In this document: in pieces, positions 35,320 through 44,704 of the stretch
Layout of the letters: every line of letters starts with the position of its first letter
How positions within the stretch are numbered: the first letter of the stretch is position 1
DNA from: Ruminococcus sp. Phil11
GTDB lineage: Bacteria; Bacillota; Clostridia; Oscillospirales; Ruminococcaceae
Assembly (NCBI GenBank): GCA_001940925.1
Contig: MSGZ01000035.1
Coordinates: 62,001-126,000, forward strand
Direction: 5' to 3'
DNA length: 64,000 nt
The notes under the pieces: generated by a model
Seen by the model: only the letters and a program-made list of their open reading frames with translations
Database searches by the model: none
Told to the model about the DNA's origin: nothing
Program-made: the position numbers and the translations under genes

Positions 35320-35859
35320 TCATTTCTGATAAGACTGATAGAGAATCTCAAAAATCTCCCCGTTGACGATTCTTCCGGCATCCGTGAAATCCGGGACAAG
35401 CTTCCCGTTCTCCTCCTTCACCGCCACAAGAACCCAGTCGCCTTCGCCGTGCCCGATGCCGTCACGGTTGCCCTTCAGCACACATTTTTCGCCGTAGTCA
35501 ACCTCCAGCGTAAACCGGACGTCTGCGGGGATCTGTATACCGGCAAACACCGCATCCGTCGGGACGGTATCGACCTCCTGCGGCTCCGCGGTGATGTCCT
35601 CCGGCACAATGCGGTACTTGCGGAGTGCTGCTGCCGGAATCGGCCACATCTCTCCGGCTGCACCGGTGACGATGTAGCAGCCGTCCCGGACAGGCTCATA
35701 GCTGTCCTCCAGAATGTTGTAGACTACGCCTGCTCGCTCCGGAACATTATAAACCTGCGACGCGCTTCCCTTCTGAATCTTTGCACGGTAGCTGCGGTTC
35801 ACAAACAGTTTCCATTCCGATGCTGATTCAATATACCGAATATTATCACTGATAACCAT
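35320..35859 (-). CDS. Hypothetical soluble protein, possibly PGDYG-like
   Basis: A 179-residue protein without signal or membrane segment. The two halves look like separate small beta domains: YNVPERAGVVYNILEDSYEP and EMWPIPAAALRKYRIVPED, then DVRFTLEVDYGEKCVLKGNR and GHGEGDWVLVAVKEENGKLV. The motif around DGCYIVTGAAGEMWPIP recalls PGDYG-type proteins, but I cannot confirm that. It has its own promoter and ends at the terminator shared with the TIR operon, so it is not part of that operon. Confidence 0.6.
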   Translation of the reverse strand: MVISDNIRYIESASEWKLFVNRSYRAKIQKGSASQVYNVPERAGVVYNILEDSYEPVRDGCYIVTGAAGEMWPIPAAALRKYRIVPEDITAEPQEVDTVPTDAVFAGIQIPADVRFTLEVDYGEKCVLKGNRDGIGHGEGDWVLVAVKEENGKLVPDFTDAGRIVNGEIFEILYQSYQK

Positions 35860-35897
35860 TGGCTGCTCCTTTCTGCGGACTGTATTTTGACTAAATA

Positions 35898-35927
35898 ATT
35901 ATAACACAGTTTCCCGGTATCTGTCAA
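35898..35927 (-). promoter_or_regulatory. Promoter for the hypothetical gene at 35320-35859
   Basis: On the minus strand: TTGACA, 18 bases, TATAAT. Confidence 0.7.
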
Positions 35928-35985
35928 GCAGTCATTACCGGCACGGAAAAAAGCTCGCATTCCCTGTAGCCCCGCCCGGCACTGC

Positions 35986-38013
35986 TCATACAGAAAGACG
36001 GTATCCGCGAAAAGCACTTCTTTTCGGCGGGGTGTGGTCGATCGTCACAATCACGCCGCCGCCCTGATCCCGGATCTCCTCCAGCGGCACATCCGAGCGG
36101 AGCACTCTGTACGCGACCCGGAGCGGCGTTTCCTTGTCATCGCGCTTTGCATAGACGATCCGCTCAACGGCACTGCCCTTCTGCCGTCCGTTCATCATGC
36201 TCTCCGAGAGATCCTCTCCGGACAGGTCAACGGACAGGAACGCTTCCGGCGATGCCAGCAGCTGCAGCGTCACTTTGCCGCTTTTGTCAAATGCCGCATA
36301 CACATTATTGCGCAGATCGAGATTCCCGAGCCCGTGCACCAGCGTATCCTGATAGTAAACATAGAAGCAGGGGCCGCCGGCCTTCTCCGTCAGCGGATGC
36401 TCCGGGTCATAGACCAGCCTGAAATTGCTGAGGTCAGAGCCCGGATACAGTTCTCGCACTGTTTTCTCCAGCTTGTCCTTCATGCTGTCGGTGATCGTGC
36501 CGGTCTCATCAACGATCACCGGCATTTTTGTCGCGGCCGTTATGATGTCGTCCTCCCCTGCCGTGCCGGGTGCAAGGAGCTTTCGCTTCATCAGGGTCAG
36601 GTCAGCCGCACTGAGCATGTTGTTCCGATCGCAGTCCGCCGCCGCCCAGTCCGCGATCTGCAGCTCCGGCTGCGCAGTCAGCCAGCGGATCAGTGCCTCT
36701 GCATCGCCATCGCTGAAAACGCGGTCGCGGTTGACGTCGCCTGCCGCATCGCATTGCAGCCGGAATTCGACATCATACGAACCGTTGTCATATTTCGTGA
36801 CCGTGCCGCGGTTCTCCGCCGGGATGCCGTATGCAGAGGGTGCCGCCAGCACAAACGATGCCGCATCGAGAGAAAGCGCGTCATCATCCATATATTTGCT
36901 GAGTTTCCGGACGGCAGACGGATTCGACGGCAGACGGGCGATCAGCGGCTTTGCATCGGAATTTTCCATGAGCCGGTACAGCGCAAGACCCGAACCCGCA
37001 TTGACCGCGAGCGGCGCACCGGTTTCGGCATTCACAAAAGAGACCCGCGCATCCCCCGCGCCGAGCACGGTCTGCGCATTGTCCGTGATACGGAAAACGC
37101 CGCTGACCTTCTAGGAAGCATTCTCCGGGACGTATCCGCCGATCGCTTCCGCCGTATACGGATTTCCGTCCTTGTCCTTCAGTTCCCATGTGATCTCGGC
37201 ATCGCCGTCGGAGACCGCCTCATAAACGGCGATTTCCTGATACGATACCCATGCAGGCCCCGTTCTGCCGCGCTCTGCGGTTTCCTTTCCAGCACAGCTC
37301 CACAGACCGATCCGGCGCACCGCATCGGATGAGAGTGCTTCCGTGTACTGATACTTCCCCATATTTGCTGCCATGAGCGAATAATCCAGACAGACCGCGA
37401 TCTGATTTCCGTTTGCGGCGGTTTTTCCGTTTTCCAGCTGAAAGTCCTTATATTCCTGCGGACAGTCCGGCACCCAGCTGTAAGGGTCGGTTTCCGTGAT
37501 CCGGAGCTGTTCATCCACGGAAAACCGGTATGCCGGAACATACTCAGCCTGATCCGGCAGATGTACATCCTCCGTGGCTACCGTGGCAAGGCTGACCGCA
37601 AAATCACCCGCGCAGACAGGCCGGTACACAAACACTTCAAAATCCCACACATAATACGGGGAGCCTGTCGTGTCGTAATAATGATGCGTTTCGTGATACA
37701 GCTCCTGCACGGCATCGCCTTCGGCGGTGACAGTGTGCTGAAAGACCAGCCCCTCCGGTCCGCTGTACTGCTCCTCGTGGAACACGACGCAGAGCAGGCC
37801 GTCCTCGATATGCGTGCCGCCGTAGGTGTCCATAAAATGCAGTGCCTTGCCGTAGGTATCCGGGATCCAGTCCGGCAGGGCTGTTTCCTGTGCGTCCTCC
37901 GCATACACAGCGGGCAGCCTTCCTGCAGCCGGAATGCCCGTGCAGAATGCAGATACAATGAATGCTGCAGCGATTGTCAGATGTTTGCGGGTCCTCCGTT
38001 TCATGGTGTTCAC
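35986..38013 (-). pseudogene. Secreted dockerin protein gene interrupted by one in-frame amber codon
   Basis: From the ATG at 38013 a signal peptide (KHLTIAAAFIVSAFCTGIPA) and a roughly 260-residue domain lead to a TAG at 37111-37113. The same frame continues without any shift (KVSGVFRITDNAQTVLGAGD...) to 35986 for another 374 residues. The second part contains an internal dockerin (AAGDVNRDRVFSDGDAEALI, then AADCDRNNMLSAADLTLMKR) and a further C-terminal domain of unknown type. Sense composition on both sides of the stop is intact, so this is a single point mutation or, less likely, readthrough. A GTG at 37066-37068 could restart the second half, but no clear ribosome site precedes it. I do not recognise the N-terminal or C-terminal domains. 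Confidence 0.8.
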
Positions 38014-38051
38014 CTTCCCTTTTCAGTTTGCAGACAGGTCTGCTTACCCTG

Positions 38052-38080
38052 ATTATACAACAGGAAGCGGAAAAAGTAAA
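38052..38080 (-). promoter_or_regulatory. Promoter of the interrupted dockerin gene
   Basis: On the minus strand: TTTACT, 17 bases, TATAAT. Confidence 0.65.
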
Positions 38081-38208
38081 GCATTCAGCCCGAAAAAAGC
38101 ATTTTTTTCGCCGTATCGGTACGGAACAGGACATATCTGCACATACAGGCAGCGAAAAAAAAGGCTCCGGCCGGTCTTGGCTGATTGCACAAAATAGCAA
38201 GAAACGAC

Positions 38209-38237
38209 TTGTTTTTTCTCCTGCAATATGGTATAAT
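38209..38237 (+). promoter_or_regulatory. Promoter of the BspA-like gene
   Basis: TTGTTT (38209-38214), 17 bases, TATAAT (38232-38237); leader of about 105 bases. Confidence 0.6.
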
Positions 38238-38348
38238 ATAATATCAATTATACGATTCGTATTTACCACAGCATGAAACGGTCAGTCGGCACACGGCAGA
38301 ATCTGCTCTGCGGTGTGCCTGCAGCATAAAAAAAGGAGGATTTTATTC

Positions 38349-40577
38349 ATGAGAAACAAATTGGTCAGGCAGGCAGCCGCAGCATTGCTGGCACTTGCAG
38401 TGACGGCAGGCGCAGCACCGGCATTCCCGTCAGCGGGCGTATCGCTGTTTCCGGCAGCGGTCACGGCAAGTGCCGCAGACTTCACCCTGACGGTCGCGAA
38501 CGGCACACTGACGCTCGCTGGTGACATGCAGGATATTGACGCACTGCGCGCGGAGCTGCGCGGACTGGACTGGTCACAGATCACAGCGGTGAAAGCCGCA
38601 GCCGGTGCTGTCTTTCCGGAGAGCTGCTCCGGACTGTTTGCAGGCAACAGCAGCATCGTCACAGTCGATTTTTCCGGCGCGGATTTCTCTCATGTAAAGA
38701 CCGCCGAAGACCTGCTGGTCAGCTGTTCAAATCTGGAAACGGTCAAAATGACCGGCCTTGACCTTTCCGCGCTGGAGAATGCCAGAGATATGTTCTGCAG
38801 CTGCAGGACACTGAAATCGGTCGATCTGACAGGCTCCGTCATGACGAAGGTGAAGGAAGCAGACTATATGTTTGCCAACGACAACGCACTGGAGGAGGTC
38901 AAAGGACTTGCGATCAACAGTCCTGACCTGAAAACTGTTTCGCAGTTGTTCTACTATTGCCATGCGCTGAAAAGCATTGATCTCAGCCAGTTCCACACGG
39001 ACAGCGTTGAAAATTTCTTTTCGATGTTCTTCGGATGTACTGCGCTGACAGAACTTGACCTCAGCGGATTCCGCACCGGAAATTGCAAAAACTTTGAAAG
39101 CATGTTCAGCTACTGCACATCACTCCGCACACTTGATCTGCGCAGCTTCGATACATCCAATGCAGAGTATATGGACTATATGTTCAAGAGCTGCAATTCA
39201 CTCCGCTCGGTCGATGTCAGCAGCTTCAATACGGCCAAAGTCAAAGATATCAGCTCGATGTTTGCGTACTGCCCCAGACTGAAAACCGCTGATCTCTCAA
39301 GCTTTTCTTTTGACGAAAATGTCGATGCAGCCTATCTGTTCAGCGAGTGCACCGATCTGACTGAAATTGATCTGAGCGGTTTTGACAGCAGCAAGATGAC
39401 TAGGACACGGAGGATGTTCGAAGGCTTAATGCATCTGAAAAAGCTGACCCTCGGCGAGCATTTCACAGAGCTTACCGCAGAGATGAACCTGCCCGAGCCG
39501 GCATTCGGCTGGGCGAATGAAACCGATCCGGCTACTGTCGTTTCCGTTCCCACCAGCGACTCCACGCCGTACACCACACTCTCCAACAGCGGCAAAAACA
39601 CATACATCAGCAGAGGCGGATACGGTGAGATCACCGATGTTCAGCTGATGCTCCTGAAAGACGGCAGCACAAGCGTCCGCTTCTACGCCGAGCTTTCCGA
39701 CCTCATGGATGAGCAGGACCGCGAGCTCGGTGAGGTCATGTTCTTCGTCTACAATGTGGCCGGTGGTGCATCGGATCACTATATTGCACAGAAGGATGAG
39801 AACGGCAGATACTATGCCACGGTCAATGTCCCGCCCAAATGCATGACGTCAAAGATCGAAGCCGACCTTTACTTCTACAGCCGTCAGATCCACAATCTGC
39901 CGGAGGGGCAGGAGCCCCCGCAGGGCGTATGGAGCAAGGAGTTTGACAGAGTGTACTACTCCATCCGCAATTACGCAGATACGCTGCTCGATGATCCGGA
40001 GACCTATGCAGCGGAGCAGGATCTCATCAAGGCGATGCTCTGCTACGGCGGCGCGGTACAGCGGCACTTCAATTACAACTATGATGCGGATCAGCCGTTC
40101 AACTACCCGGCGGCCGATCTGGGCATTGACTACAGCGGCAGAGAATTTACCGCAGCAAACAGCTTTGTCAAGCCGCAGCCGATCAACGGCCTGTCCTATG
40201 CAGGAAGCTCTGTCGTGCTCGGTTCCACAACAAAGCAGCGGCATTATTTCAAGCCGGAAGGCAGCAATATTTCCGATTTCAGCTTCACTGTGAAAAAGGG
40301 CGGAACAACATTTGATGCAGAACCCGTGCTGTTCAGCAATGAGAGCGGCGACCTCTACTTCATTGAGACGGAGGGGGCTTCTGCAATGAATCTTTACGAT
40401 GCGTTGACGATCACCGCAGCCCGCAAAACGGATGCTTCGCAGAAAATGCAGTTCCGCTACAGCGCGATGGATTATGTCCGTCTCGGCCTGCAAAACGGCA
40501 GACTGACCGGCACCGCCGCTGAGGTCGCCAAGACACTCGGCTGGTTTGCGGCAGAAGCAAAAGATTTTCAGAACTGA
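38349..40577 (+). CDS. Secreted BspA-family (DUF285-type) LRR surface protein
   Basis: A 742-residue protein with signal peptide (LVRQAAAALLALAVTAGAA) behind AAAAGGAGG. Residues about 95-370 contain ten or so repeats of the DUF285/BspA form, for example SMFFGCTALTELDLSGFRTG, YMFKSCNSLRSVDVSSFNTA and SMFAYCPRLKTADLSSFSF. The C-terminal 330 residues are a separate beta-rich domain (EITDVQLMLLKDGSTSVRFY onward) common to ruminococcal secreted proteins but without a name I can give. Unlike its neighbours it has no dockerin or LPxTG motif, so how it is retained at the surface is unclear. The small gene at 40592 is 14 bases behind it and likely co-transcribed. Confidence 0.85.
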   Translation: MRNKLVRQAAAALLALAVTAGAAPAFPSAGVSLFPAAVTASAADFTLTVANGTLTLAGDMQDIDALRAELRGLDWSQITAVKAAAGAVFPESCSGLFAGNSSIVTVDFSGADFSHVKTAEDLLVSCSNLETVKMTGLDLSALENARDMFCSCRTLKSVDLTGSVMTKVKEADYMFANDNALEEVKGLAINSPDLKTVSQLFYYCHALKSIDLSQFHTDSVENFFSMFFGCTALTELDLSGFRTGNCKNFESMFSYCTSLRTLDLRSFDTSNAEYMDYMFKSCNSLRSVDVSSFNTAKVKDISSMFAYCPRLKTADLSSFSFDENVDAAYLFSECTDLTEIDLSGFDSSKMTRTRRMFEGLMHLKKLTLGEHFTELTAEMNLPEPAFGWANETDPATVVSVPTSDSTPYTTLSNSGKNTYISRGGYGEITDVQLMLLKDGSTSVRFYAELSDLMDEQDRELGEVMFFVYNVAGGASDHYIAQKDENGRYYATVNVPPKCMTSKIEADLYFYSRQIHNLPEGQEPPQGVWSKEFDRVYYSIRNYADTLLDDPETYAAEQDLIKAMLCYGGAVQRHFNYNYDADQPFNYPAADLGIDYSGREFTAANSFVKPQPINGLSYAGSSVVLGSTTKQRHYFKPEGSNISDFSFTVKKGGTTFDAEPVLFSNESGDLYFIETEGASAMNLYDALTITAARKTDASQKMQFRYSAMDYVRLGLQNGRLTGTAAEVAKTLGWFAAEAKDFQN

Positions 40578-40591
40578 AAGGAAGATTTACA

Positions 40592-40705
40592 ATGAAAGCT
40601 TATACATCGCCTGAACTCGAGATCACAGTGTTTGCATCCGAGGATGTCATCACATCCAGCATTTTTGAAACGGGTGCCGAGGATGAAATGCCGGTTCTCA
40701 TGTAA
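40592..40705 (+). CDS. 37-residue peptide of unknown function
   Basis: Short gene 14 bases after the BspA-like stop, with AAGGAAG eight or so bases before the ATG: MKAYTSPELEITVFASEDVI then TSSIFETGAEDEMPVLM. The layout MKxYxxPELEIxxFxxEDVITSS recurs in very short proteins of gut Clostridia, and the acidic, Thr/Ser-bearing tail is reminiscent of precursor peptides, but no modification gene is adjacent. It ends in a terminator, making it the last gene of the transcript. Confidence 0.7.
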   Translation: MKAYTSPELEITVFASEDVITSSIFETGAEDEMPVLM

Positions 40706-41075
40706 CCGCTGAAGCAGGAATCCCTTGTGACCGCCGTTCAGGTTTATGCCCGGACGGCGGTTCTGTTTTGCTGCCCCGGGGATGCAAAAATGCATAAGCA
40801 GCAGTATTTCTGAAAATTTTTTCAAAAAAGCGTAACCGGCCGCACCCGTTTCCTGTCTTTTCATGTAAGAACATCTGCCGGAGAGGATCTGCAAAGGTCA
40901 TATCCGGCGGGATCAGATTCCGGAACAGCGTTCCGGCAGACGCTGCTGCACCCCCTTCTGTCAGTGCATCTGCCCTGCCCCGGAATCCGCAGCTTCTCAG
41001 GATACACATATCATTTATTTCATGTTCAGGCTGTGCGCCGGAAACGCACCCTGTTCAAAAGTCAGGAGGTTTTTT
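40706..41075. other. Intergenic region with terminator and long leader
   Basis: After the terminator at 40730-40768 there are small hairpins (TTCCGGAACAGCGTTCCGG region near 40917-40935) and a GC-rich leader up to the ribosome site CAGGAGG at 41063-41069. No ORF or known RNA motif seen. Confidence 0.4.
40730..40768 (+). terminator. Terminator after the 37-aa peptide gene
   Basis: ACCGCCGT (40730-40737) and ACGGCGGT (40754-40761) arms followed by TCTGTTTT. Confidence 0.7.
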
Positions 41076-42887
41076 ATGTTCAATTCCAAACGATTTACCG
41101 CACTGCTCACAGCGATCCTCTCAGCATGTACGCTTGCGGCCGCACCGGCTGCGCACGCACTGGACGACACAGACGTTACCGAAATGTCATACGAGGATAT
41201 CCTGCGGGCAAAAGGTCTTGACCCGGATGACATGCCGGAAGAACAACCGGAAGATTACATCGACCCGGAATATGCAGAGATCTGCACCCGGTTCGGCGAC
41301 GTCAACTATGACAAAGTGCTCGGCATTGCAGACGCCGTGCAGCTGCAGCGTTATCTGCTCGGCGATCTGGAAGCACTCGGCAACTGGAAAAATGCCGACC
41401 TCGACGGCGACGGCGACATCGACGCAGCAGACTTCTCCCTGCTCAAGCAGCAGATCGCCGGTCTGAAAAGAACAGGCGGCACACTGGCCGTCAGCGTTGT
41501 GGATATGATGACCGGGGAACCTGTGCCGGGCGCATCCGTCAGTATCTTTGCGATCTGCGGTCAGTACGGCTATGACCTCGGCAGCTGGACAAGCACGGAA
41601 AATCAGGTCGTTTACTTCTCCGGCCTGCCGACGGAGGAAGATTACCGCTATATCATCGACTGCGGAAATCTGCCGGAGGGCTACGGCAATGAGTACGGCA
41701 ACTGGGATCAGCAGATGAATTTCTCCTTTGAAGGCAAGACCGATCTCGCGGTCAATGTGCGGCTGATCAGACAGGATGCGGAACCCAATGTCCATGTCAG
41801 GCTGTATGACTGGGCAATGGACAGTGCCGACGCTGATACGCATTATCTGACGCACGGTCTGATCGACCTGCGCAACGCAGACGGCACACAGGTCTACGGC
41901 ATGACGCCTCATGCCGATTTCGCACTTCCGGACGGTGATTATCATCTGAATATCAAAATGCATGAATGCCCGCTGCAGCTGCTCGATCCCGAAAGCGATT
42001 TCGCAGCGCATATCAAGGAGATCCACCCGGATGCTGAATTTACCGACAAGCGCAATGGCATCGACTTCTCCGTAAAGGACGGCCAGCCGGACAAGGATCT
42101 GACATTTGACCTCTCACCGCTCCCCGGAAAGAGCAATTCCATTACGGTCAACTGCACAAATCAGCGCACCGGCGAACCGCTTGAGGGCGTCAAGTTTGAA
42201 CTCATCGAGGCACCGGAGACCTATGCGAAAAAAATCGCGGAATGGACTTCCGATGCAACGGGCACGCACAACTTTGAAGGTCTGCTGCATTCCGACTATC
42301 GGGCTGCCTATGCCGTCCGCATTGTGAGCGTGCCGGAGGGTTTTGCAGGCGGATACGAGGGCGTCACCGCATTCGGCTATGTGTACGACTATAACTATAC
42401 GATGAACTACGCATTCTTTGAGGATACGCTCCCCAAGAACGTCTCCGCAAGATGCTACAATTTCGAGGACGGTTCCCAGATCAACGATATCGACACATAC
42501 GAGATCTGGCGTATCTACTCCGAAAACCCGGTTGACATGAATCTTGTTTACAATAACGTCAGGCTCGGAGAAAAGGTCAGCCTGCCGGACGGTGCTTATG
42601 AAGCGTGTCTGATCGGCCGCAGTGCCGCACAGCAGGGACTGTCGTTCATCAGCCTCACCGAGGACAGCCGCGGAGCAAAAACAGCTGCAGATTTCTTTGA
42701 TCCGGATTACTATTTCACCGTGACCACCAACATCAACTTCAACGTGGTGAACGGTCAGCCGGACAAGGACCTGGTCTTCTTCCTGAAGAACTATGACCCC
42801 TCATACGGCACAGAACCGCTTACCGCAGAAGAACTGGCAAAATACGAAGCGATCTGGGGCAGCACGGTCACGTTCCCCGCAGAATGA
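41076..42887 (+). CDS. Secreted dockerin protein with SpaA/Cna-B-like repeats
   Basis: A 603-residue protein from the ATG after CAGGAGG, with a signal peptide (FTALLTAILSACTLAAAPAA). Unusually the dockerin is N-terminal (about 72-130): GDVNYDKVLGIADAVQLQRY and ADLDGDGDIDAADFSLLKQQ. The rest looks like several Ig-like prealbumin repeats: LAVSVVDMMTGEPVPGASVS, ITVNCTNQRTGEPLEGVKFE, each followed by NGQPDKDLTFDL-type ends (the NGQPDKDL string occurs twice, KDGQPDKDL once). Such repeats are structural stalks in Gram-positive surface proteins. No catalytic domain seen; it may be a structural part of a cellulosome-like complex. Confidence 0.85.
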   Translation: MFNSKRFTALLTAILSACTLAAAPAAHALDDTDVTEMSYEDILRAKGLDPDDMPEEQPEDYIDPEYAEICTRFGDVNYDKVLGIADAVQLQRYLLGDLEALGNWKNADLDGDGDIDAADFSLLKQQIAGLKRTGGTLAVSVVDMMTGEPVPGASVSIFAICGQYGYDLGSWTSTENQVVYFSGLPTEEDYRYIIDCGNLPEGYGNEYGNWDQQMNFSFEGKTDLAVNVRLIRQDAEPNVHVRLYDWAMDSADADTHYLTHGLIDLRNADGTQVYGMTPHADFALPDGDYHLNIKMHECPLQLLDPESDFAAHIKEIHPDAEFTDKRNGIDFSVKDGQPDKDLTFDLSPLPGKSNSITVNCTNQRTGEPLEGVKFELIEAPETYAKKIAEWTSDATGTHNFEGLLHSDYRAAYAVRIVSVPEGFAGGYEGVTAFGYVYDYNYTMNYAFFEDTLPKNVSARCYNFEDGSQINDIDTYEIWRIYSENPVDMNLVYNNVRLGEKVSLPDGAYEACLIGRSAAQQGLSFISLTEDSRGAKTAADFFDPDYYFTVTTNINFNVVNGQPDKDLVFFLKNYDPSYGTEPLTAEELAKYEAIWGSTVTFPAE

Positions 42888-42927
42888 CAGCATCGGAATA
42901 ACAGCATCGGATATCACAGCATAACAG
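42888..42927 (+). repeat. Short imperfect tandem repeat
   Basis: ACAGCATCGGAATA, ACAGCATCGGATATC and ACAGCATAACAGG follow each other directly after the stop codon at 42887. Confidence 0.6.
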
Positions 42928-42928
42928 G

Positions 42929-42958
42929 ATCCCGGTATACCGCACGGTATGCCGGGAT
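42929..42958 (+). terminator. Terminator after the SpaA-like dockerin gene
   Basis: ATCCCGG...CCGGGAT stem continuing as ATACCG/CGGTAT with one bulge, then TTTTTG. Confidence 0.75.
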
Positions 42959-42974
42959 TTTTGTTCCGCTCCCA

Positions 42975-43003
42975 TTGAAATTCCATGCATTTTGTGGTAT
43001 AAT
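42975..43003 (+). promoter_or_regulatory. Promoter of the AlbA_2-type gene
   Basis: TTGAAA (42975-42980), 17 bases, TATAAT (42998-43003), only 20 bases before the start codon, so the leader is very short. Confidence 0.7.
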
Positions 43004-43023
43004 GGCAGAAAGGAGGTGCTGTC

Positions 43024-44466
43024 ATGATCGACCTGAATCATCTTGAAAAATATACCGAAAACAACCGCATTGAAGCGAAAAAGGCACTCGGCGGACTGCC
43101 GCACAGCATCTGGGAGACCTACTCTGCATTTGCAAACGCGCTGGGCGGCATCATTCTGCTCGGCGTTGAGGAATACAAGGACAAAACGCTGCACACGGTC
43201 GATCTGCCCGACCCGGACAGTCTGGTCAGGGAGTTCTGGGACAAGGTCAACGACCCGAACAAGGCAAGCGTGAATCTGCTCACAAAGCGGCATATCCGGA
43301 TCGAAAAGGTCAACGGCGACCGCATCATCGTGATCGAGGTGCCCCGCGCACCGCGGTATCAGAAGCCGGTGTATATCGACGGCAATGCGGCTTCCGGCAC
43401 ATATTTCCGCTGCGGCGAGGGCGACCATCACTGCACGGCGGAGGAGCTGCAGGCCATGTACCGCGATGCCGATATCCGAACGCAGGATATGCGCGTGCTG
43501 GAACACACGGACTGCGAAGTGTTCTGTACAGAGAGCATCCGCAGCTACCGGGAGCGCATGAAACTCTCGCGCCCGGCACATGTGTGGGAAAAGCTGGATG
43601 ACAGCGAGTTTCTCCTGAAGCTCGGGGCAGCCGGCACCGGAACGGACGGCAGCCTGCATCCGACCGCGGCCGGCCTGCTGATGTTCGGGCATGAACGGAA
43701 GATCCTGCGCGAATATCCGGATTACCGTCTCGAATACTGCGGTCCGTGCGGCGATGCACAACACGAACCTGAGCATTTTGTTTCGTCCGCCGGGGACTGG
43801 AGCGGCAATGTGTTCGACTTCTATTTTCATGTTTCCGGCAGACTGCTGGCCAATCTGAACACCGCGGCCGAAACAGATGACACGCCGGTCAGCAAGGCGA
43901 TCCGCGAGGCACTTGCGAACTGCCTTGTCAATGCGGATTACTACGGGAGCAGCGGCATCGTCATTGTACAAAAGCCGGACCTCATCACCATGTCGAACCC
44001 CGGTGCATTCCGCGTCGGGCTGGACGAGGCGCGCGCTGGCGGCACATCCGATCCGCGCAACGGCATCCTGATGAAAATGTTTCACATGCTTGATATCGGC
44101 GAGCGCGCCGGCAGCGGCATCCCGAGCATTCTGTACATCTGGAAGCAGCAGGGCTGGAGCGAGCCGGCCGTGTCGCAGTCCTTTGCGCCGAACCGCATCA
44201 TGCTGTCGCTGCCGTTCGTCAAAGCGGACTGCAAAACGGCACTGATCCGAAATGCCGATAAAAAGGTGCCGCTCAAGACCGAGACCCGAAAAGAACTGGT
44301 GATCGCCTATCTGACCGAGCATGTGACCGCGACCTGCGCCGAGCTGTGCGAGCTGCTCGACCTGAAACCGCCCCGTGTCCGGGAGATCATGCGCGAGCTG
44401 ACCGAAGAAGGCATTGTCACCGCCCCCGCCGGGAACCGGAACCGTATCTATAAACTGAAAGCATAG
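43024..44466 (+). CDS. AlbA_2/Schlafen-type ATP-binding protein, putative transcription regulator
   Basis: A 480-residue protein after AAAGGAGG. Residues 1-135 are an AlbA_2 (Schlafen-like) domain: ENNRIEAKKALGGLPHSIWE, TYSAFANALGGIILLGVEE, VIVIEVPRAPRYQKPVYIDG is close to RIIVIEVPRAPRYQKPVYI as read. Residues 280-360 carry the HATPase_c_4-like motif (REALANCLVNADYY and RNGILMKMFHMLDIGERAGS) as in proteins annotated RecG-like ATP-dependent helicase, though no helicase is present. The end is a winged helix (VIAYLTEHVTATCAELCELL). The family is linked to regulation and sometimes to phage defence. Stand-alone gene. Confidence 0.88.
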   Translation: MIDLNHLEKYTENNRIEAKKALGGLPHSIWETYSAFANALGGIILLGVEEYKDKTLHTVDLPDPDSLVREFWDKVNDPNKASVNLLTKRHIRIEKVNGDRIIVIEVPRAPRYQKPVYIDGNAASGTYFRCGEGDHHCTAEELQAMYRDADIRTQDMRVLEHTDCEVFCTESIRSYRERMKLSRPAHVWEKLDDSEFLLKLGAAGTGTDGSLHPTAAGLLMFGHERKILREYPDYRLEYCGPCGDAQHEPEHFVSSAGDWSGNVFDFYFHVSGRLLANLNTAAETDDTPVSKAIREALANCLVNADYYGSSGIVIVQKPDLITMSNPGAFRVGLDEARAGGTSDPRNGILMKMFHMLDIGERAGSGIPSILYIWKQQGWSEPAVSQSFAPNRIMLSLPFVKADCKTALIRNADKKVPLKTETRKELVIAYLTEHVTATCAELCELLDLKPPRVREIMRELTEEGIVTAPAGNRNRIYKLKA

Positions 44467-44506
44467 CCTGCCGGAGACACGATCGCCATTCCCCGTTATG
44501 AACATC

Positions 44507-44542
44507 AAAAAGGACGCTGATGTAAGAATCGGCGTCCTTTTT
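44507..44542 (+). terminator. Terminator after the AlbA_2 gene
   Basis: AAAAAGGACGCTGAT pairs with ATCGGCGTCCTTTTT (one G-T pair), then more T residues. Confidence 0.8.
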
Positions 44543-44549
44543 TTATTAT

Positions 44550-44704
44550 GCAATTTGCTTCAGCATTGGGAGAAGCTGCCTTTCAGAAGCCGCTTTAGCG
44601 GCGTGTACTGTGAAAACTGGAAGAGCTTCGCCAACCGCCTCCGAAGGGAAAAGGCTGCGGGCACTGCCCGCCCGGAGGGAAATGGCAGCGGGGGCTCCCC
44701 GCAA
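44550..44704. other. Hairpin-rich intergenic segment downstream of the ABC-F gene
   Basis: Contains GCCGCTTTAGCGGC (near 44592) and GCGGGCACTGCCCGC (near 44658), plus a purine-rich GGGGGCTCCCC before the ABC-F stop codon. No ORF with a ribosome site. It may be 3' untranslated sequence or an intergenic repeat. Confidence 0.4.

Noticed and set aside
36034..37332. Plus-strand frame of 432 codons opposite the split dockerin gene
   Set aside because: The minus strand carries the dockerin motifs and signal peptide; this frame has none.
41187..42026. Minus-strand frame of 279 codons opposite the SpaA-like dockerin protein
   Set aside because: Antisense shadow; the plus strand has signal peptide, dockerin and repeats.
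43024..44466. AlbA_2 protein as RecG helicase
   Set aside because: No helicase motifs; the RecG-like label in databases comes from the shared AlbA_2/ATP-binding region only.
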